A stretch of 64,000 nucleotides of DNA from Epiperipatus broadwayi (GCA_028023455.1 JAQFVV010000286.1:298358-362357), one strand, 5' to 3'. Shown: positions 47,346 to 60,844, counted from the first letter of the stretch. The notes: generated by a model from the letters alone, not told the origin. Made by a program: numbers and translations.

Positions 47346-47780
47346 AATATTAATTTTATTGAAAATTAAATCTGATGATAACAGTATGCTAAAAATCATA
47401 TATAGAAAATATGAAGTTATCTAAAAGTAATAATTTTAGCACCACTATCTTTTCTATCACTGCTAAGACCATAAGTAGTATGAAAAATAGAAAAATGTAA
47501 CAATATGTGCAAATATAAATGACAAAACATTTAACAGCTTTTAAATGAAATGTTTTCATTTTATGTTTATAAGATTAATTGAGAAATATTTTCAAACCTT
47601 GAAATTTCAGTACTAATTCTATTTAAAAATTAATTCAACATGTATTTGAGACAAATAGTGCTCTGAAGTAATTATCATTACCCTGAATATATATAATCAA
47701 TTAATTATGAATCATAATAGAATGTTATTTAACATAAACAATAGCATGCTTTTAGCAATCTTCAGTTGCAAAAGATAAAG

Positions 47781-47836
47781 ATATATATATATATGTGCGT
47801 GTGTATGTATGGGGGATGCGTGTGTGTGTGTGTGTG
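47781..47836. repeat. AT and GT microsatellites
   Basis: A short AT tract followed by a GT-rich tract (about 47812-47836). Confidence 0.85.
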
Positions 47837-48446
47837 AATCATTCTCAATATTTACTAAAAACCAGTTTTGTATAATGTGTTGTTGTTTTTTTTAATTTTA
47901 TAAAGATTTTTTATATATACAAAATATAAAATTTAAACACAATATATAAAAATTATCAATATCTAAAATTGTATTCGCAAATAATTTGAGGCATTTATGA
48001 CAAAAAATCTTTAATGTAAGGCAATATATGTTGCATAAAAATATGGGAATAATAAACTTTCCATATTTGTTTACATCAACTTATCATTCTCTTTTGTCAC
48101 ATTTTTTTTTTTTTTTTGCAAAAATAAAATGAATTCATTTATAGTTGATTACTCAGGTGTTTTTTTTTTTATAATCATAGCAGATCTAAGAAATAAGTAC
48201 TCAGAAGAAAGAGTGCTACATTTATTATAGATAATAATTAAACATCATAAGGTAGAATAAATTTCTATTCATTTTATATAAAACACTGGCATTCAACCTT
48301 TTGAGTTTCATGTAACATCCAAAGAATAACAAAATTTCTATATTCCATCAACCTTTATAAAAAATTTCAGCATCAAAATAAAAAATATTTATTTTAGTTT
48401 TTTGGTAACCAAAAGATAATTATCATAGTAAAATTTAAAATATTTA

Positions 48447-48481
48447 ATTTATTTCGTTGCAATAATTGCAACGAAATAAAT
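48447..48481. repeat. 35-nt near-perfect palindrome
   Basis: Two 17-base arms, atttatttcgttgcaat and its exact reverse complement, are separated by a single A. The symmetry is exact and includes a CpG in each arm, which is unexpected in such AT-rich DNA. Confidence 0.95.
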
Positions 48482-48994
48482 AATTTATTTAAAAACAAAA
48501 TATTTATTTTTATTGTTGTTTTCCAAAATTATTTCATAAAATACTATATTAAAAAAACAATCATTATAAAGAAAATATTTTTAATTAAATTAATGAGAAC
48601 CTGATTGCAAAACAGAATTTTTTAATATCATACTCCATGTTACTAGGTTTTAAGTAAAAATTAAACTCAAGTATTAATTTTGTTTTATATATGTATTTTA
48701 AATATAACATTATAGTGAATTCTTCACCAGTGGTATGTGCTATACATTAAGAATCTCTGATCTATCTATTATGATAAATATTATGTTGTTGTTGTTGTTT
48801 TTTTAAAAAAAAAACATAATTGAAAATTTGCTTGATAATATGTAAGTAATAAACATTAATTTGTTTATTATCGATGTATAAAAAAAGATCATTAGGAAAT
48901 AGTAAACTGTTTAATTTTTTTAAAGATAAAAATTGGAAAAAAGATAATTAATACACTGTACAGGGTTACACACACCTGCACATTTAATGTAATA

Positions 48995-49062
48995 TATAAG
49001 GGATTCGAACTCAGACTTTCACATGACTCTCAACTCTCTATGCCATCTCATATTGCTGACCC
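48995..49062 (-). promoter_or_regulatory. Pol III-type A and B boxes of a tRNA-derived SINE
   Basis: On the minus strand an A-box-like TGGCATAGAGAGTTG is followed about 30 bases later by GAGTTCGAATCCC, a near-consensus B box (GGTTCGANTCC). This is the internal promoter layout of tRNA-derived SINEs. It lies at the outer end of the left arm of the long inverted repeat, pointing outward. The right arm keeps the A-box region but its B box is degraded ('gagttta'). Confidence 0.5.
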
Positions 49063-49789
49063 ACATGATCATACACTTGTTGAAAAGATAAATTATCACC
49101 AATGTACATATTACATGCTAAAACCAGAAATCATCAGTTGGTTCAGATTACTATCTCTGCACATATATACAATCAGTGCTCAGCTTTATATTAAATAGCC
49201 AATCTACATACTTTAATGGACAGGCTTCAAACTACACCAACCCACAACTCTTCAGCATCTGTTTCATTGAAAATCTGATGATGGCATATTCAAAGCCCTC
49301 ATTAGTCCCAAGATTGTCATCCTACCCATATTGACCATTAAGCCTGTACAGTGTATTAATTTACATATTAAAACCATAGTGCATTAAAGGTCTGCCCATC
49401 CCTCACATATGTATGTAAATGGATTATTCTCCACTGCATGAGGGGTCAGAATGACTTAATGGTCAACATGGGTAGGATACAATCTTGGCACTAATGAGGG
49501 CTTTGAATGTTCCATCATCAGATTTTCATGAAATGGATGGCTGAAGAGTTGTAGGTTGGCATAGTTTGAAGCCTTTTAATTAAAGTATGTAGATTGGCTA
49601 TCTTATTATAAAGCTGAGCACTGATTGTATATATGGGTGGAGATAGTAATCTGGACCAACTGATGATTGCTGGTTTAGCATGAAATATGTATATTGGTGA
49701 TTATTTATCTTTTCAACATGTGTATGATCAAGTGAGTCAGCAATATGAGATGGCATGGAGAGTTGAGAGTCATGTGAAAGTCTGAGTTT
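49009..49789. repeat. Long inverted repeat, ~335-bp arms, 110-bp spacer
   Basis: The left arm 49009-49343 and right arm 49454-49789 are reverse complements of about 90% identity by eye. Both contain 'gcaatatgagatggcat' (or its complement) and 'actaatgagggctttgaat'. Spacer 49344-49453 is unrelated. The structure fits two SINE or fold-back copies inserted head to head, or one palindromic duplication. The open frame at 49598-49858 lies in the right arm and is not considered a gene. Confidence 0.85.
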
Positions 49790-50149
49790 AAAAAAGATAA
49801 TTATAAATAAATAATTTATTAATTTATATATATAATAATATATTGATTTTTTTTTCAATAACTCCCACTATAAAGTATATGTGCATGCGTATATGTGAAC
49901 ATTTTTTTTATTAATCAAATAAATATATTTTCACATAATAATATTATGTTTCAAAGCTAAGTTATGACTGCAGTGTACTTGATATACATCATAAGAAATT
50001 TTTGTAAAGAAACTAAAAAAAAATCAAATTTGAATCAAAGTTAAGCCATAATAATAATAATTACAAGAGTAATGAAAATTGAATTACTAAATATGTTAAT
50101 ATTAATTTTTGACATCTTAAAATAATTAAATTATTAATAAATAAACTGT

Positions 50150-52080
50150 GTGTTCAATAAGAAAAAACTGACAATCTGCTAAGAACTGCGCAAAGGAAAC
50201 TGATACAAAAGAAGAAGCAATTATCCTGTAACTTTTCAAATGAAATAAGACAATATTGAAGAAAATGTTGAATACAATAATATTTAAAAATGATCCATTA
50301 AAAAGAATAAAATATCTGGAGTTTTAGAAATTGATATGAAAAAAAGTTAATAATGATATAAACAAATAATAATATAAAAAATATAATTGTCAGTTATCAA
50401 AACAAGCTATAGATTAAAAAAAGATGTCAAAAGTATAAAATAAAGAAAGTAAAATGGTTATAAAAGTAAAATATTGAACTATGACTAAACATAGAATGAA
50501 ATCTTGCAATATATAGAAGAGTTTATATAGAAATAAAGATCAAGAAAACAAAATAATCCTATAATTAATACAACTTCTGAATAGCCAAACAGTTTAAATG
50601 AAAAAATGAGACATGTAATTTTAAATCTATATGAGAAAACTTTAAAAAGTAATGAAATTATTGATATTTTTAAAAAAAATAGAAAAATTGTCAGTAAAAC
50701 TATATAAGTAAAACTATATACCAAGTGATTAAATGATAAATATATGTACATAATTTTAAAAAATGCAAAAGTAAAATTGATATTTAAGAAATGTGATATT
50801 TTAGGATTTACAAACCCATCAGTATTCTATAACTCCAACATAAGATTTTATGATGATAATTACAACTTATCTAGAATTAAATTTAGATTTACAAAAGAAC
50901 AAACTGCATTTAAAAGTGGTTTTAGCACTTCAAAGTACCTGACATATGATTTGAATTTGTAAACTAAAAAAAAGCATGAGATTCTACTTGTATTTGCATA
51001 GTGATTAAAGCTTTGGTCTACAGAGATATAGACCCAAGATATTGTCATATTCTGAAAACTATTTATCATAGTGTAACAGTAGTGATTAGTTCACATTGTG
51101 ATGATAAGATGGTTAACATTGAGAAGGATATATGTCAGAGTGATTCCTTATCTCCAAAACCTTTTATAACATTTTTATGATGTTATTAATTAAATAGAAA
51201 AAGGCTTTAATTTTTATTATATGCACCTTCAATGTTTATAATAGTCAAACTATGCAGTTTTTTTTTACTATAGAGGAACTCTCAAACCTCAACACAAGAT
51301 AGCAGCTTTATAAAGATAATAATGGTCATCTTGTTTTTAACTTATTTGTAAATTAAAATGGAAAATTAAAGAAATACAAATACATGTAGATTATTTAAGC
51401 TGTTTAAATTTTTGAAGATGATATTATACTATATTTAAAATAATGCTTCAGAATTTCAAAAAAATTGCAAGAATTATCAACTAAAAAATAAGTAATGTTC
51501 AATGGATTTTCACAGGTAGAGAAATAAAGATTAATAATCATGAATTAGAAAAGTTTATACTGGTGAAAATATAATACATAAAATTAATTATAAAATTAGA
51601 TCTGGATTCCATGAAATAACTTAGTACATGTCTATATGTTTCAAAGGGAAAATTTTTAATAGATATATTTTATTAGATTTTTCAATATAGATCTGAGAAT
51701 TTGGACACTTAAAAAAAGCAGTTAGATACTTCAAAGCACTTAATAAAACATGGAGAAATGTAGGTTGGGAAGAGAAAGAAATATCAAAAACAAAATATGT
51801 AGATAAAAGAATAAATTTATATCAATGATCCACTGAGCAAATGGGTTAAAATGGAACTTGACTGAAAGTATTAATAGAAAAGATGATAAGAGACCCTTAA
51901 AATTTTATACTATAACCCAAGAGATTTTAAAAGAAAGTTGTGATATGTTAGATGAGTGGGTGAAATAATGATGTTTTCTGGTGTGGGTAGGAAAATAAAA
52001 ATTAGCGATAGGAGAAACTGGTTTAATATTAAAAAAGCCTTTCTCTAATGATACACTAATAGTCAAAAACGATGATGATT
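50150..52080 (+). pseudogene. Decayed LINE reverse transcriptase (plus strand)
   Basis: The anchor is at 50897-50950, which encodes EQTAFKSGFSTSKYLTYDL. This matches the conserved LINE RT pattern Glu-Gln-x2-Phe-(Arg/Lys)-x-Gly-x-Ser-Thr that precedes the Asp-bearing palm motif. The following ~1 kb is interrupted by many stops in all frames. It still shows Lys/Glu/Trp-rich stretches such as TQEILKESCDMLDEWVK near 51.9 kb, similar in style to LINE ORF2 C-termini. The FADD motif could not be recovered. The element is long dead; its limits are estimates. Confidence 0.5.
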
Positions 52081-52683
52081 ATCAATGAATACTTTTAATG
52101 TTATAATTAATTGTTTATTAATTTATTGTAAGAGCTTGCAGAAGTAAATTTATTTTATTAAAATTTTACTTTTTAAAGGTTAAAAGTATCTATTTATCTT
52201 ATGGTAAAATAACTATTAGCATACGGAGTTGTAGAATAACAAAATAATCCATTTAATTGAAGATACTGATTAATTTAAATAGAAATAATAAAAGCATCTT
52301 GATATTACTAAATATATAAATAAGAGTTTTAATAAGTCATATTTTAAGATAAAGAAAATAAATAGGGTTTTAATAAACAAGCATTTAATGAAAAAATAAG
52401 AGTAACAAAAACAAAATAATTTAATAAAATGAAATATCAAGATAAATAATACAATAAAAATATTTTATTCAACAGTTGTATTGATTACTGATTGATACTT
52501 TTACAGTTATTTTAAATTAATAAAACATTGCTGAAATATAACTAAAAAAATTATACTTTTTTTAAATAATAGGAATTAATAATATCCTTTACTGTACAAA
52601 AATTGCAGTAGAAATCGTAATGTGTGCTAACTTTTTTTTGAAAAAAAAAACAGCAATTAAATTTTCCAAAAAGATAATTATGC

Positions 52684-52724
52684 TTATAAATAGTCAAAAT
52701 AAGAGTCATAGATCACATGACCCT
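52684..52724 (+). repeat. Orphan terminal fragment of the fold-back family
   Basis: About 39-40 bases ('tataaatagtcaaaataag' then 'agtcatagatcacatgaccctat') are identical to the terminal block of the 46.4-47.3 kb copies (46771-46805; 47307-47345 inverted). The rest of the element is absent here. Such exact retention suggests a recent insertion of a truncated copy or a conserved end. Confidence 0.8.
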
Positions 52725-54915
52725 ATGAGTTGGAAATTAGTTAAATATAAATTATGGCATAAGTGTAATGTAATTCAATTTATTTTAGAATGTCTTGTAT
52801 TATTTTAGCACAATGGTGTTAATTATAAATGATTTTAAAACTGAACCAGTAATCCATATTACAGCATTATCACATAGTATTAAAAAAATATTTTTCATCA
52901 CTTGACATTTGTGTGGTAAGATAAAAGGTCACAGATCATTTAATAGTCTGAGCTACATAAGTAAAAGATAAAAAAAAAAACCTCTGATTCAAAATTATGA
53001 ATGCAAATAAATCACTTCAATAAATTTGCATATTTTTTATTAATAATTAATTAACTTTTTTATTTAGAAATCATAAAGTAAATCTTATTTTAATTTATTC
53101 ATTTATTAAAAATGCAAGTATTACACATTTTTTATTATTTTATTACAAATATATACTTCAATAATGTTAAAACTTGTCTATGAAAGAGTTAAACACTCTT
53201 CATCCAGAACTTGAAAATTAAGTATAATGACCCTGTAACATTAGAAAAAAAAATTACAAAGAATAAAAATTAGTTTATTCCATTATATAAAATTTTAATA
53301 TATTTTTTTAAAATGTCTTAATTAATTTTCTAATGTAATTCTAAAATCTATAACTTTTTTAATTACTAATTATATATATTTAAAAATTTGAGGGCAGAAG
53401 TGAAGAAAAATAGATGAAAAGTACTGCTGACTTTAGTTCGTTTATTAATATTATAATTAGATTTAAGAAAATGCTTATATTTAAAATGTTTAAACCAGAG
53501 ATTATTCAAAATGTTATTTTTTTACAAATTATATTTCTTAATAGGAATCAAAACATACACAGAAATGCATATCACCCAATCAAGAAAAGAAACATTTCTA
53601 ATTCCTAGTGATATTTCTTAATTTGGAATAAAATTATAAGCATAATTATAAGAAATACCCTTATTGCTAAAACTTGAGTATAGTTCATTATTGCCATACT
53701 AAATCATAGTGTCTTGCATAATAATATAGTTACATTTGATTAATGTTTCTAAATATTACTTGATGTATAAGAATGTTGACAAAATTAATGTTTATTTTTC
53801 TTGCATCTTACATTATATTATTTTTATTATATATTTATAATTTTAAAAGTGGAACATTTTTAGAGTATATATTTATTAGGATGTATGGAAATGATTCATG
53901 ACATGTCTATATTTATTGACTCTTAATTTAATATTAAAACTAGATATTCAAATTTTACTCTTCTTAAATCTAAAATTAATCTCATATTTAATATCAGATT
54001 TTTACACATTCTACTTTATATCCATATTTATTTTTGTCATATTTGTTTAACTAATCAGCTAGAATATTTTTGTAACAATTCTATTCCATAACACTAAATG
54101 AATAACAATAATATTTCTAAAAATAATAATAATGTTTTAAGTTTAGGTTTTTAAGAATAACGAACTTAAAGGCTTTTTTAAATAAATTATTTGTAATTAT
54201 CATTTTTTCCAATAATTGGCAAATACCCTTTTTCTTGAATATTTTGTAAAAAAATAAAAATCTGCAGTTAACTAGATGTTTTTTCCATTTGATTTTTTAA
54301 ATGCATCAGGAATTGATCATAATATAACGACAACTAAGTAATAATTTTTTTATATAAGTCTATTACCATTATTTTTATTTATTTTGGCATTAAAAGTTGC
54401 ATCAAATTCTATTCCTGTTTTGTAATTTAGTTAGGTGAATTTTTTTCTATTTCAAAACTGATGAACATTAAAAATTAAATTTTAACGTCGTAAATAATAG
54501 AAAAAAAAGTATGTGATTTTTATAGTAAATTCATTTAACAGGATTGAACTAGCAATAATGTGATTTTCTCTTTTTTTTATTTGATTATAAATTTTTGATA
54601 CCTGTAAGCAGAATGACATTTTAAAGAATAATTAGACAAATTTCTATGTATGTTTAAAGAAATAATATAAATAGTTGATTGCTTTTTTTAAGTTTTAATA
54701 TAAAACAAATGATTCAGTATTATTTATTTAATTACACCATTATTCAAATAGATCAATCTTTCATTCCAACTTAGAATTTTTTCTCTTTGTTTTTTTTATT
54801 ATTTTTTCGTCAAATTTATATCACATATTTAAATTGCTAAAAGAAAACAAAACGATTAAATTAAGTACTGTTACAAAATAATTAAATTTTTTTTTATTTT
54901 TAATATTACATATTC
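52725..54915. other. AT-rich sequence, nothing recognised
   Basis: Low-complexity A/T sequence. The open frame at 53414-53608 has chance-like composition and no motif. Confidence 0.45.
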
Positions 54916-55330
54916 ATCATCATTTTCAATCCATCAAACGCATGTTTTTTCAAATTTAATCCAGTGCCTCCAACCTTTAGCCTCTTTTCTTCACAACATC
55001 CCCAGCACACATTTTTATTTTATTCATCCATCTCCCAAGTGGTCTGATTGTAAGTCTTTTATTATCTCTTGGAATCCTATTTAAAATTTTAGTTCTTCAT
55101 CTGCTATCATCTCTTCTAGCAGTATGTCCAGCCTAGCTTCACTTCAGTCTCTTAATTCTTTCAATAATGTGACAAACATCTGTTTGTTTGTCATATATGT
55201 ATTCTGTTACTAATATGTTCTTGTTTCTTCTAATATATATTTTTTCATATTTTATTCACTTATCTGAATTCTTTGGATTGCTCTTCTTTTAAGTGTACAA
55301 ATTTTAAATTCATAAATAAGAAGTAGTAAT

Positions 55331-55380
55331 ATATATATATATATATATATACTACTTATATATTATATTACTTCTTATAA

Positions 55381-55418
<38 letters not shown>
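55331..55418. repeat. Two (TA)n tracts with hairpin-forming flanks
   Basis: TA tracts at about 55331-55351 and 55384-55418. 'aagtagta' and 'tactactt' flank the first, so it can fold into a hairpin. Confidence 0.9.
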
Positions 55419-55420
<2 letters not shown>

Positions 55421-55444
55421 CTTATAATGCTTCTTTCATAAACA

Positions 55445-55530
55445 TTTCAATGCAAGCAAATTTTTTTATAAACTTCTTTATTTTCTTACAGTTTTGACTA
55501 TCCAGCAGTCTTCATCAGAGCTCTAAGCTT
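55445..55530 (-). repeat. Short repeat with hammerhead-like core, copy a
   Basis: About 85 bases similar to 60845-60925. On minus (55491-55518) it reads CTGATGA, A, then GACT...AGTC as a 4-bp stem, then AAAAC, which resembles hammerhead order (CUGANGA, stem II, GAAA) with G12 changed to A. The 3' flank 'tgtaagaaaataaag' is purine-rich. The match to Penelope-like element tails is from family knowledge; activity is not expected. Confidence 0.45.
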
Positions 55531-56566
55531 CTCTGCTTTAATTTTAAAAAAATACTTCTATCAAAAGCACTTTATTCAATTTAATTCTACAATTAATTTT
55601 ATCCATTATGTTTTCAACTGCATTAATATCCTGACCAAGGTTAAGTTTTCCTGAGAAAATTCACTAAATATTAGTTTAGTTTTTCTAAGGATATATCCTT
55701 AGTTCTATTTTCTTATTTATATCTGATAACTCTTGCAGCAATTCCTGAAACATTATTTGCTAAATCAATCAGATCATTTGCAAAAGTCAAGATGACTTAA
55801 ATAATCTCCATTTATCATTATTCCCTTACATTTTCAATTTAACCTACTAAATATTTATTGTAAAACCACTGTAAATATTTTGGAAATATGGAATTAATTT
55901 GTGTACAACCCTGTTTAATGTCAATTGTCTTTAGTATCACTATGTAATATAATCATTGCTAATGCATTTTGATAAATAGTTTTCAGATTATGATACTTTA
56001 ATCTCTCTAATACTTTAATCTCTATAAAAATATTTACAGAAACAAATGCTGTTTCATAATCTACAAATTCAATATATATTCACTGTTCCTTTCTGAAAAT
56101 TCTCTCAATATTTGGATAAACTCCACTGTGCTAAAACCAATTTTAAATACAGCTTGTTTTTTTATTGATCTTTTGATTGATTAAAATTCAAAATTCACTA
56201 TAAATGAATTGTAATTATATCTTCGTAAGAATTTTGTATAGAGCTGACAAATTCTATCTTTTCTAATATCTTCTTTATCACATTTCTTAAATAACAATAT
56301 TTCTACTGCATTCTTTCAACTAGTTAATATATCTTTATTATTTACACCTATGGTAATTTTTCGGTATCTGCACCTGCTTTTTTAAAGATACTGATTATAA
56401 TTTCTTCATTTCCTGGAACCCTTACTATCTTTATAAATTTAATTGCTTTTCTTATTTGTTTATTTATAATGCTGGGCAATTCAGTTCTTTACATATATTT
56501 ATTTTTTAAAATATAAAATAAAATTAATAATATATAAATCTCACTTATATATCATTTTTATACTTA

Positions 56567-58746
56567 TGTATTGAACCGGATTGATTTCCGATTCAGTTGT
56601 TTTATTACTAACATTTAAAAAGGGAAAAACAACTTAATTTTCATTAAAGGTCGTTAAAATGTTTTATTATTATAAAAAAAAAAGCATACGTGTATTTAAA
56701 CACATATGCGTTTATATTTCAAATAGTTTACTTTCACTACTTTGTTTATAAAATTGATTTAAAATACTTTACTTTCACCGCCTGTTTTGATCAATTTGAT
56801 TAAAAACAGGCAAGCTTGCTAATTATATATTCCTGTTGTTTTTATTTTAGTCTTTTAAAGTTAATTCTAAAAAAAAGTGGAGGTTTAATTGTGTTGTTGT
56901 TTTTGTTTCAATAATCCCTGGATGGAATTCTTAAATTAGATTGAGCAGGAAATTAATATTTGCCCTGCCTGAGATGAGTTTTCACGGGAAATGTAGTGAG
57001 GCAAGGATAGCCCGCCAATTTTTAGATAGAGGAGATTCAGATAGAAATAGACACTTGGATTATTGCCTGGAGAGAGTCACACTGCTTTGGATAGCAGTTT
57101 GGACATTTAATTCCTGCTAAAAACTTAAACCATTATCGACAAACTTCATTACTGTGTAAGATGGCAAAATTTACCACTATGAGTTTGGCCATCATTAGAA
57201 TGTCTTTCTAATTTAAACAAAGGATGGACCCACACCTACCAGCTCTCCTTCAGTCATGCCATGAGCCTCTAAAATAAACACTGCCTCTACCTTGCCACTG
57301 TCAAAGGACCTGAAAATGGACTAAAGATAAATGTGCACATTCTATGTGAACTGTGCTTTATCGTAAGATGAAATTTTCTTTTATTCTTTCCAGGGTAAAT
57401 TTCTTTTCATTAAATCTCCACTCAATCTAATAAATCTGTAATCTAAATTAATATTTAACTTCATATTGATTAGCTATATTTATTCTCTTTTGTTGTACTT
57501 TGCCTTGGAATCTTAGTTTTAAGATTGCAAGTTTGCTTTAAGTGTTGTTTATTGGAGAGTGCTGTGTGAATTTTTCTATTTTATGCCTTCTTTACTAAAT
57601 GCTTTGGCAGTCATGTATATTTTAAATGCTTACCTGTAATTATTTTAGTAGCCCGAATTAATTTTAAATACTGTGTTTGCGCTTTTGCAAACCACCCAAA
57701 TCTTTTGGCTGGTGACTGTTTTCATAGTCTTCATTTCTTAACTCTCTGAAAGCGGAAACTATAATTGTTTTTGCTTTGTAATTTTATAAATCACCAGCAA
57801 GAAGACAAAATTTATCCCTTTTGTAAATTACAGGTGAGAGAAACTTTCACTGCTAAAGCATTTATAGCTTTCATATTTTCGTACTCATGTGCACTTTCCG
57901 ATAGATTTATTTTGTATTTACGTGTATAGTTTAAAATTTATCAGAGCGTGTACTCTGAACTTGTGTCATAAATTTATTTTTTTATTATAATTATTGGTAA
58001 TTCATTTCTTTAAATGCTGGGGCAGACGTTACTGATTTTCTTATGATTTACTTGTCTCCTATTGAGACCATTAATTCTTAGATTAGTTTTGTCAATCATT
58101 TGGTTGGAGAGTCACCAGTTTTATTTGTTCATTTTCCATTCATTCTGAAGCATATTTATCATGGTTCTTGAGGTAAATCAATCATCTTTGCTTTGAACAT
58201 AGTTTTAAGATGTAGCTTCTACTAGCATATGACATTTTGGATCCCGACACATTTGTTTTTGGGATCTAGAAAAGCTCACTAGCACTGGTTTCGTTGATTT
58301 ATTTCAAGAACGTATTGTTTGCATACCTGTGAATGTGAAAACCAACATTTAGAGGACTTCTCTTCTGCTGAATGAAATTGCCTCCTCCCTGTAGAACTCA
58401 TTATTAGAGAGTCAGTAAGTCATTAGAACAATGTGTTTAGTCATTCTAGTACATGCCTGAGATAACCCTATTGATTTTCATGTAAACTTTTTCTTATAAG
58501 TTGTTTTGCTCTTAAATAAAAGTTTAAAATTTGTTCAAACTTAATTTAGCTGACGTTTGTCTTTGTGCTTTGATTTCTCAACTGTCTAAACAATATTTAA
58601 GATTTCTTGTTTCTCCCTAAGTTTAGTCCGGTGCATTTTGATTCTCATATCATGTCCACCCTTAAAATAAATGTCTAGTCCCAATTTTCAGGCTAGTGGC
58701 GCCCTAGTGGTCAGTATATGCAAATCTTAAAGCTTTCTCCCATTAC
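56567..58746 (-). mobile_element. LTR-like block related to the 15.4 kb solo LTR
   Basis: Read on minus from 58746 it starts TGTAATGGG and within 50 bases has 'actgaccactagggcgccactag'. The element at 15420 starts TGTAACGA and has 'actctccactacagggcgccatctag' at the same distance. CpG content is raised from about 56575 to 58740. TGTATTGAACC at 56567 would give a matching TG...CA end and a length of about 2.18 kb, close to 2158 bp. No target duplication was seen and no coding frame is present. The left boundary is an estimate. Confidence 0.4.
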
Positions 58747-60310
58747 AGTATATAATAAAGTTTTATATTACAAAACTTTTTTTAATTTAGTTATTAGATC
58801 TATTCTCTCAAATCATGAGAGGATCTAGAAAAAGAAATAGATAGTAAATAATATTTTTAAACTAACTTTCATGAGAAATCAATTTATACCTAATGTAAGA
58901 ACCAACCATATGATGTTGATTAGTAAGCAATATTTCCAATAGAATAGTGATTATTTCTGTCTGATGCAAAATTATTTTTCATTGACTTTTTGTTTAAAAT
59001 AAGCCAGCATCTGAAGGAATAATTATACAACATAAGAGATATTTGTTTGTATTTATGTTCTACATAAAGCAGAAAATGATAATAAATAAAACTAGTTAAG
59101 TTTCCAAAATTTATTCATATCTTTTTAAATTTTAATAATAAATTTCAAATTAGATGCCTCTGGCAAAGAAATAGTATCATTATTCCTACTGCTATGTTAA
59201 TATTAATTGTTATATCTAAGTTCCATTTGAAATATAAAGTCATAATAAGAATTTAACACTTTTATCTATAGTGAAAAAACTGCTCACTATCAGAAGCAAA
59301 GATCCATATCATCTTATAATCATTTTTGCATGTATATTATAGACATTTCTCTAAACAACCTAAATTAATTTGATATCTTTCTTTCTATATTATAATATTT
59401 AGATATCCACTTAGTGTCCACTAATAGAAAATTGGTTGTCTATAAAAAAAATTCAAACTTATTTGTGATTTGAAAATTTCATGCCTTATCCCAGATCAGG
59501 TTCAAACCTTAAATCATAATAGAAGATAAATACAATGTCCATTCCTTCACAAAGCTCTTCACATTTCATATAATTAAATATATATGAATTTGTTTTGAAG
59601 TTCAACAATAAGTATTAAAACAAATTTATATAAACGTCATCCGACAAAAAGTAATTTCCAGCATGATGACTTTGTTTTTTACTCCCATTTTTTATCATTC
59701 TTTATGTCTGCAGAGTGATTAGTTCAATATTAATATAAAAACAGAGCAGTCTCTAATACTTCAGGAAATGTTTTTTTAAAAAAAAAATATTTGAAATAGC
59801 ATCTGCTGACTAAACTTCCTTTTGTGGTCTTAAATCAATATTGGAAGAATCTTTGCTTGATTCTTGCTTTAAAATTGAAAATGCTTGTAATCCTTCATTA
59901 ATTTATACATTAAAGTTTATGGAAGAAAACGAGATTGGTTTATTTTCAGATGACAAAAGAAGGAAATCATTCGGAAATTTTTAATGAGGGCTATCTTAAA
60001 AACTTCATAGTTAGATTGTTTAAATGATTAATGCTTTGAATTTTATCTAGTTAGTAAAAATATTTTTGTTCTTTTTTTGTCCGTTTTATTAAATTTTTTA
60101 CAATGCATTTTTGATATCTTAAATTAGCTTAAAAGTTACATCCTTGAAGAATGTAATCATAAGTAAATATATTAGAAAAAAATTTTCTTGTTTCTTTTTA
60201 ATTTAAAAAAAAGTTTAAACCTTATATATTATATAGTTTTATTATTTAAAGTATTGTTACAACGTAACGCAATAAAACAGATCTTACCATTTATTCTTTC
60301 ACACCTTTTA
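58747..60310. other. AT-rich sequence, possible SINE relic only
   Basis: The phrase 'caggttcaaacctt' near 59500 resembles a B box in palindromic form that has lost its CpG. Nothing else is recognised. Confidence 0.4.
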
Positions 60311-60321
60311 TCAGTGAATGT

Positions 60322-60344
60322 TATATATATATATATATATATAT

Positions 60345-60379
<35 letters not shown>
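60322..60379. repeat. (TA)n microsatellite, two tracts
   Basis: Two long TA tracts split by 'ttcac'. The open frame at 60188-60382 ends in this repeat and is not a gene. Confidence 0.95.
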
Positions 60380-60384
<5 letters not shown>

Positions 60385-60844
60385 GGATTCATTCAACGGT
60401 TGTTATAAAAGAAATACATAAAAAAAGAAACATCATTTCCATAACTTTAATTAATATTTAAATAAAGTAATTTATTATCCAGTTTAATGAATATCATTTT
60501 ATTAAATAACTGCATATAAATGAAAACTTTTTAAGCATTTATATAATTTCAGAATTTAATTATATTTTATTGAAACGCAATATTCAAGAGCTGTATGCAT
60601 TAAATTATTTTTACTGCCTGTATTTAAATATTAATAAATAAGTTATTTTGACAATATTATAGCAGTTTTTAAATAATTATAATAATAACAAATCAGCATT
60701 ACAAATTATTATTTCTATTTTACTGTTATAAACTGTTAACATTTTATAATTTCAAATATATAATTTTATAAACTGGACTTCAATTAATTTCACACTATTT
60801 TATTACTACAATATATCTTATTAAATAATCATAGTCTTCTTACA

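Larger units (their letters stand above)
54920..56480 (-). pseudogene. Decayed LINE reverse transcriptase (minus strand)
   Basis: Read on minus from right to left it shows, across several frames: GNEEIIISIFKKAGADTEKL (about 56.35-56.43 kb); QAVFKIGFSTVEFIQIL (about 56.10-56.16 kb), the Gly-x-Ser-Thr RT block; a DYETAFVSV-like palm block; and FANDLIDLANNVSG, with FAND (55773-55784) where active enzymes have FADD. A C-terminal block with EARLDILLEEMIADEELKF, then a stop and IG, lies at 55.05-55.15 kb and matches the fragment at 945-1105. Stops and frame shifts are numerous. TA tracts at 55331-55351 and 55384-55418 and a hammerhead-like motif at 55491-55518 have been inserted between RT and C-terminus. 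Confidence 0.65.
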
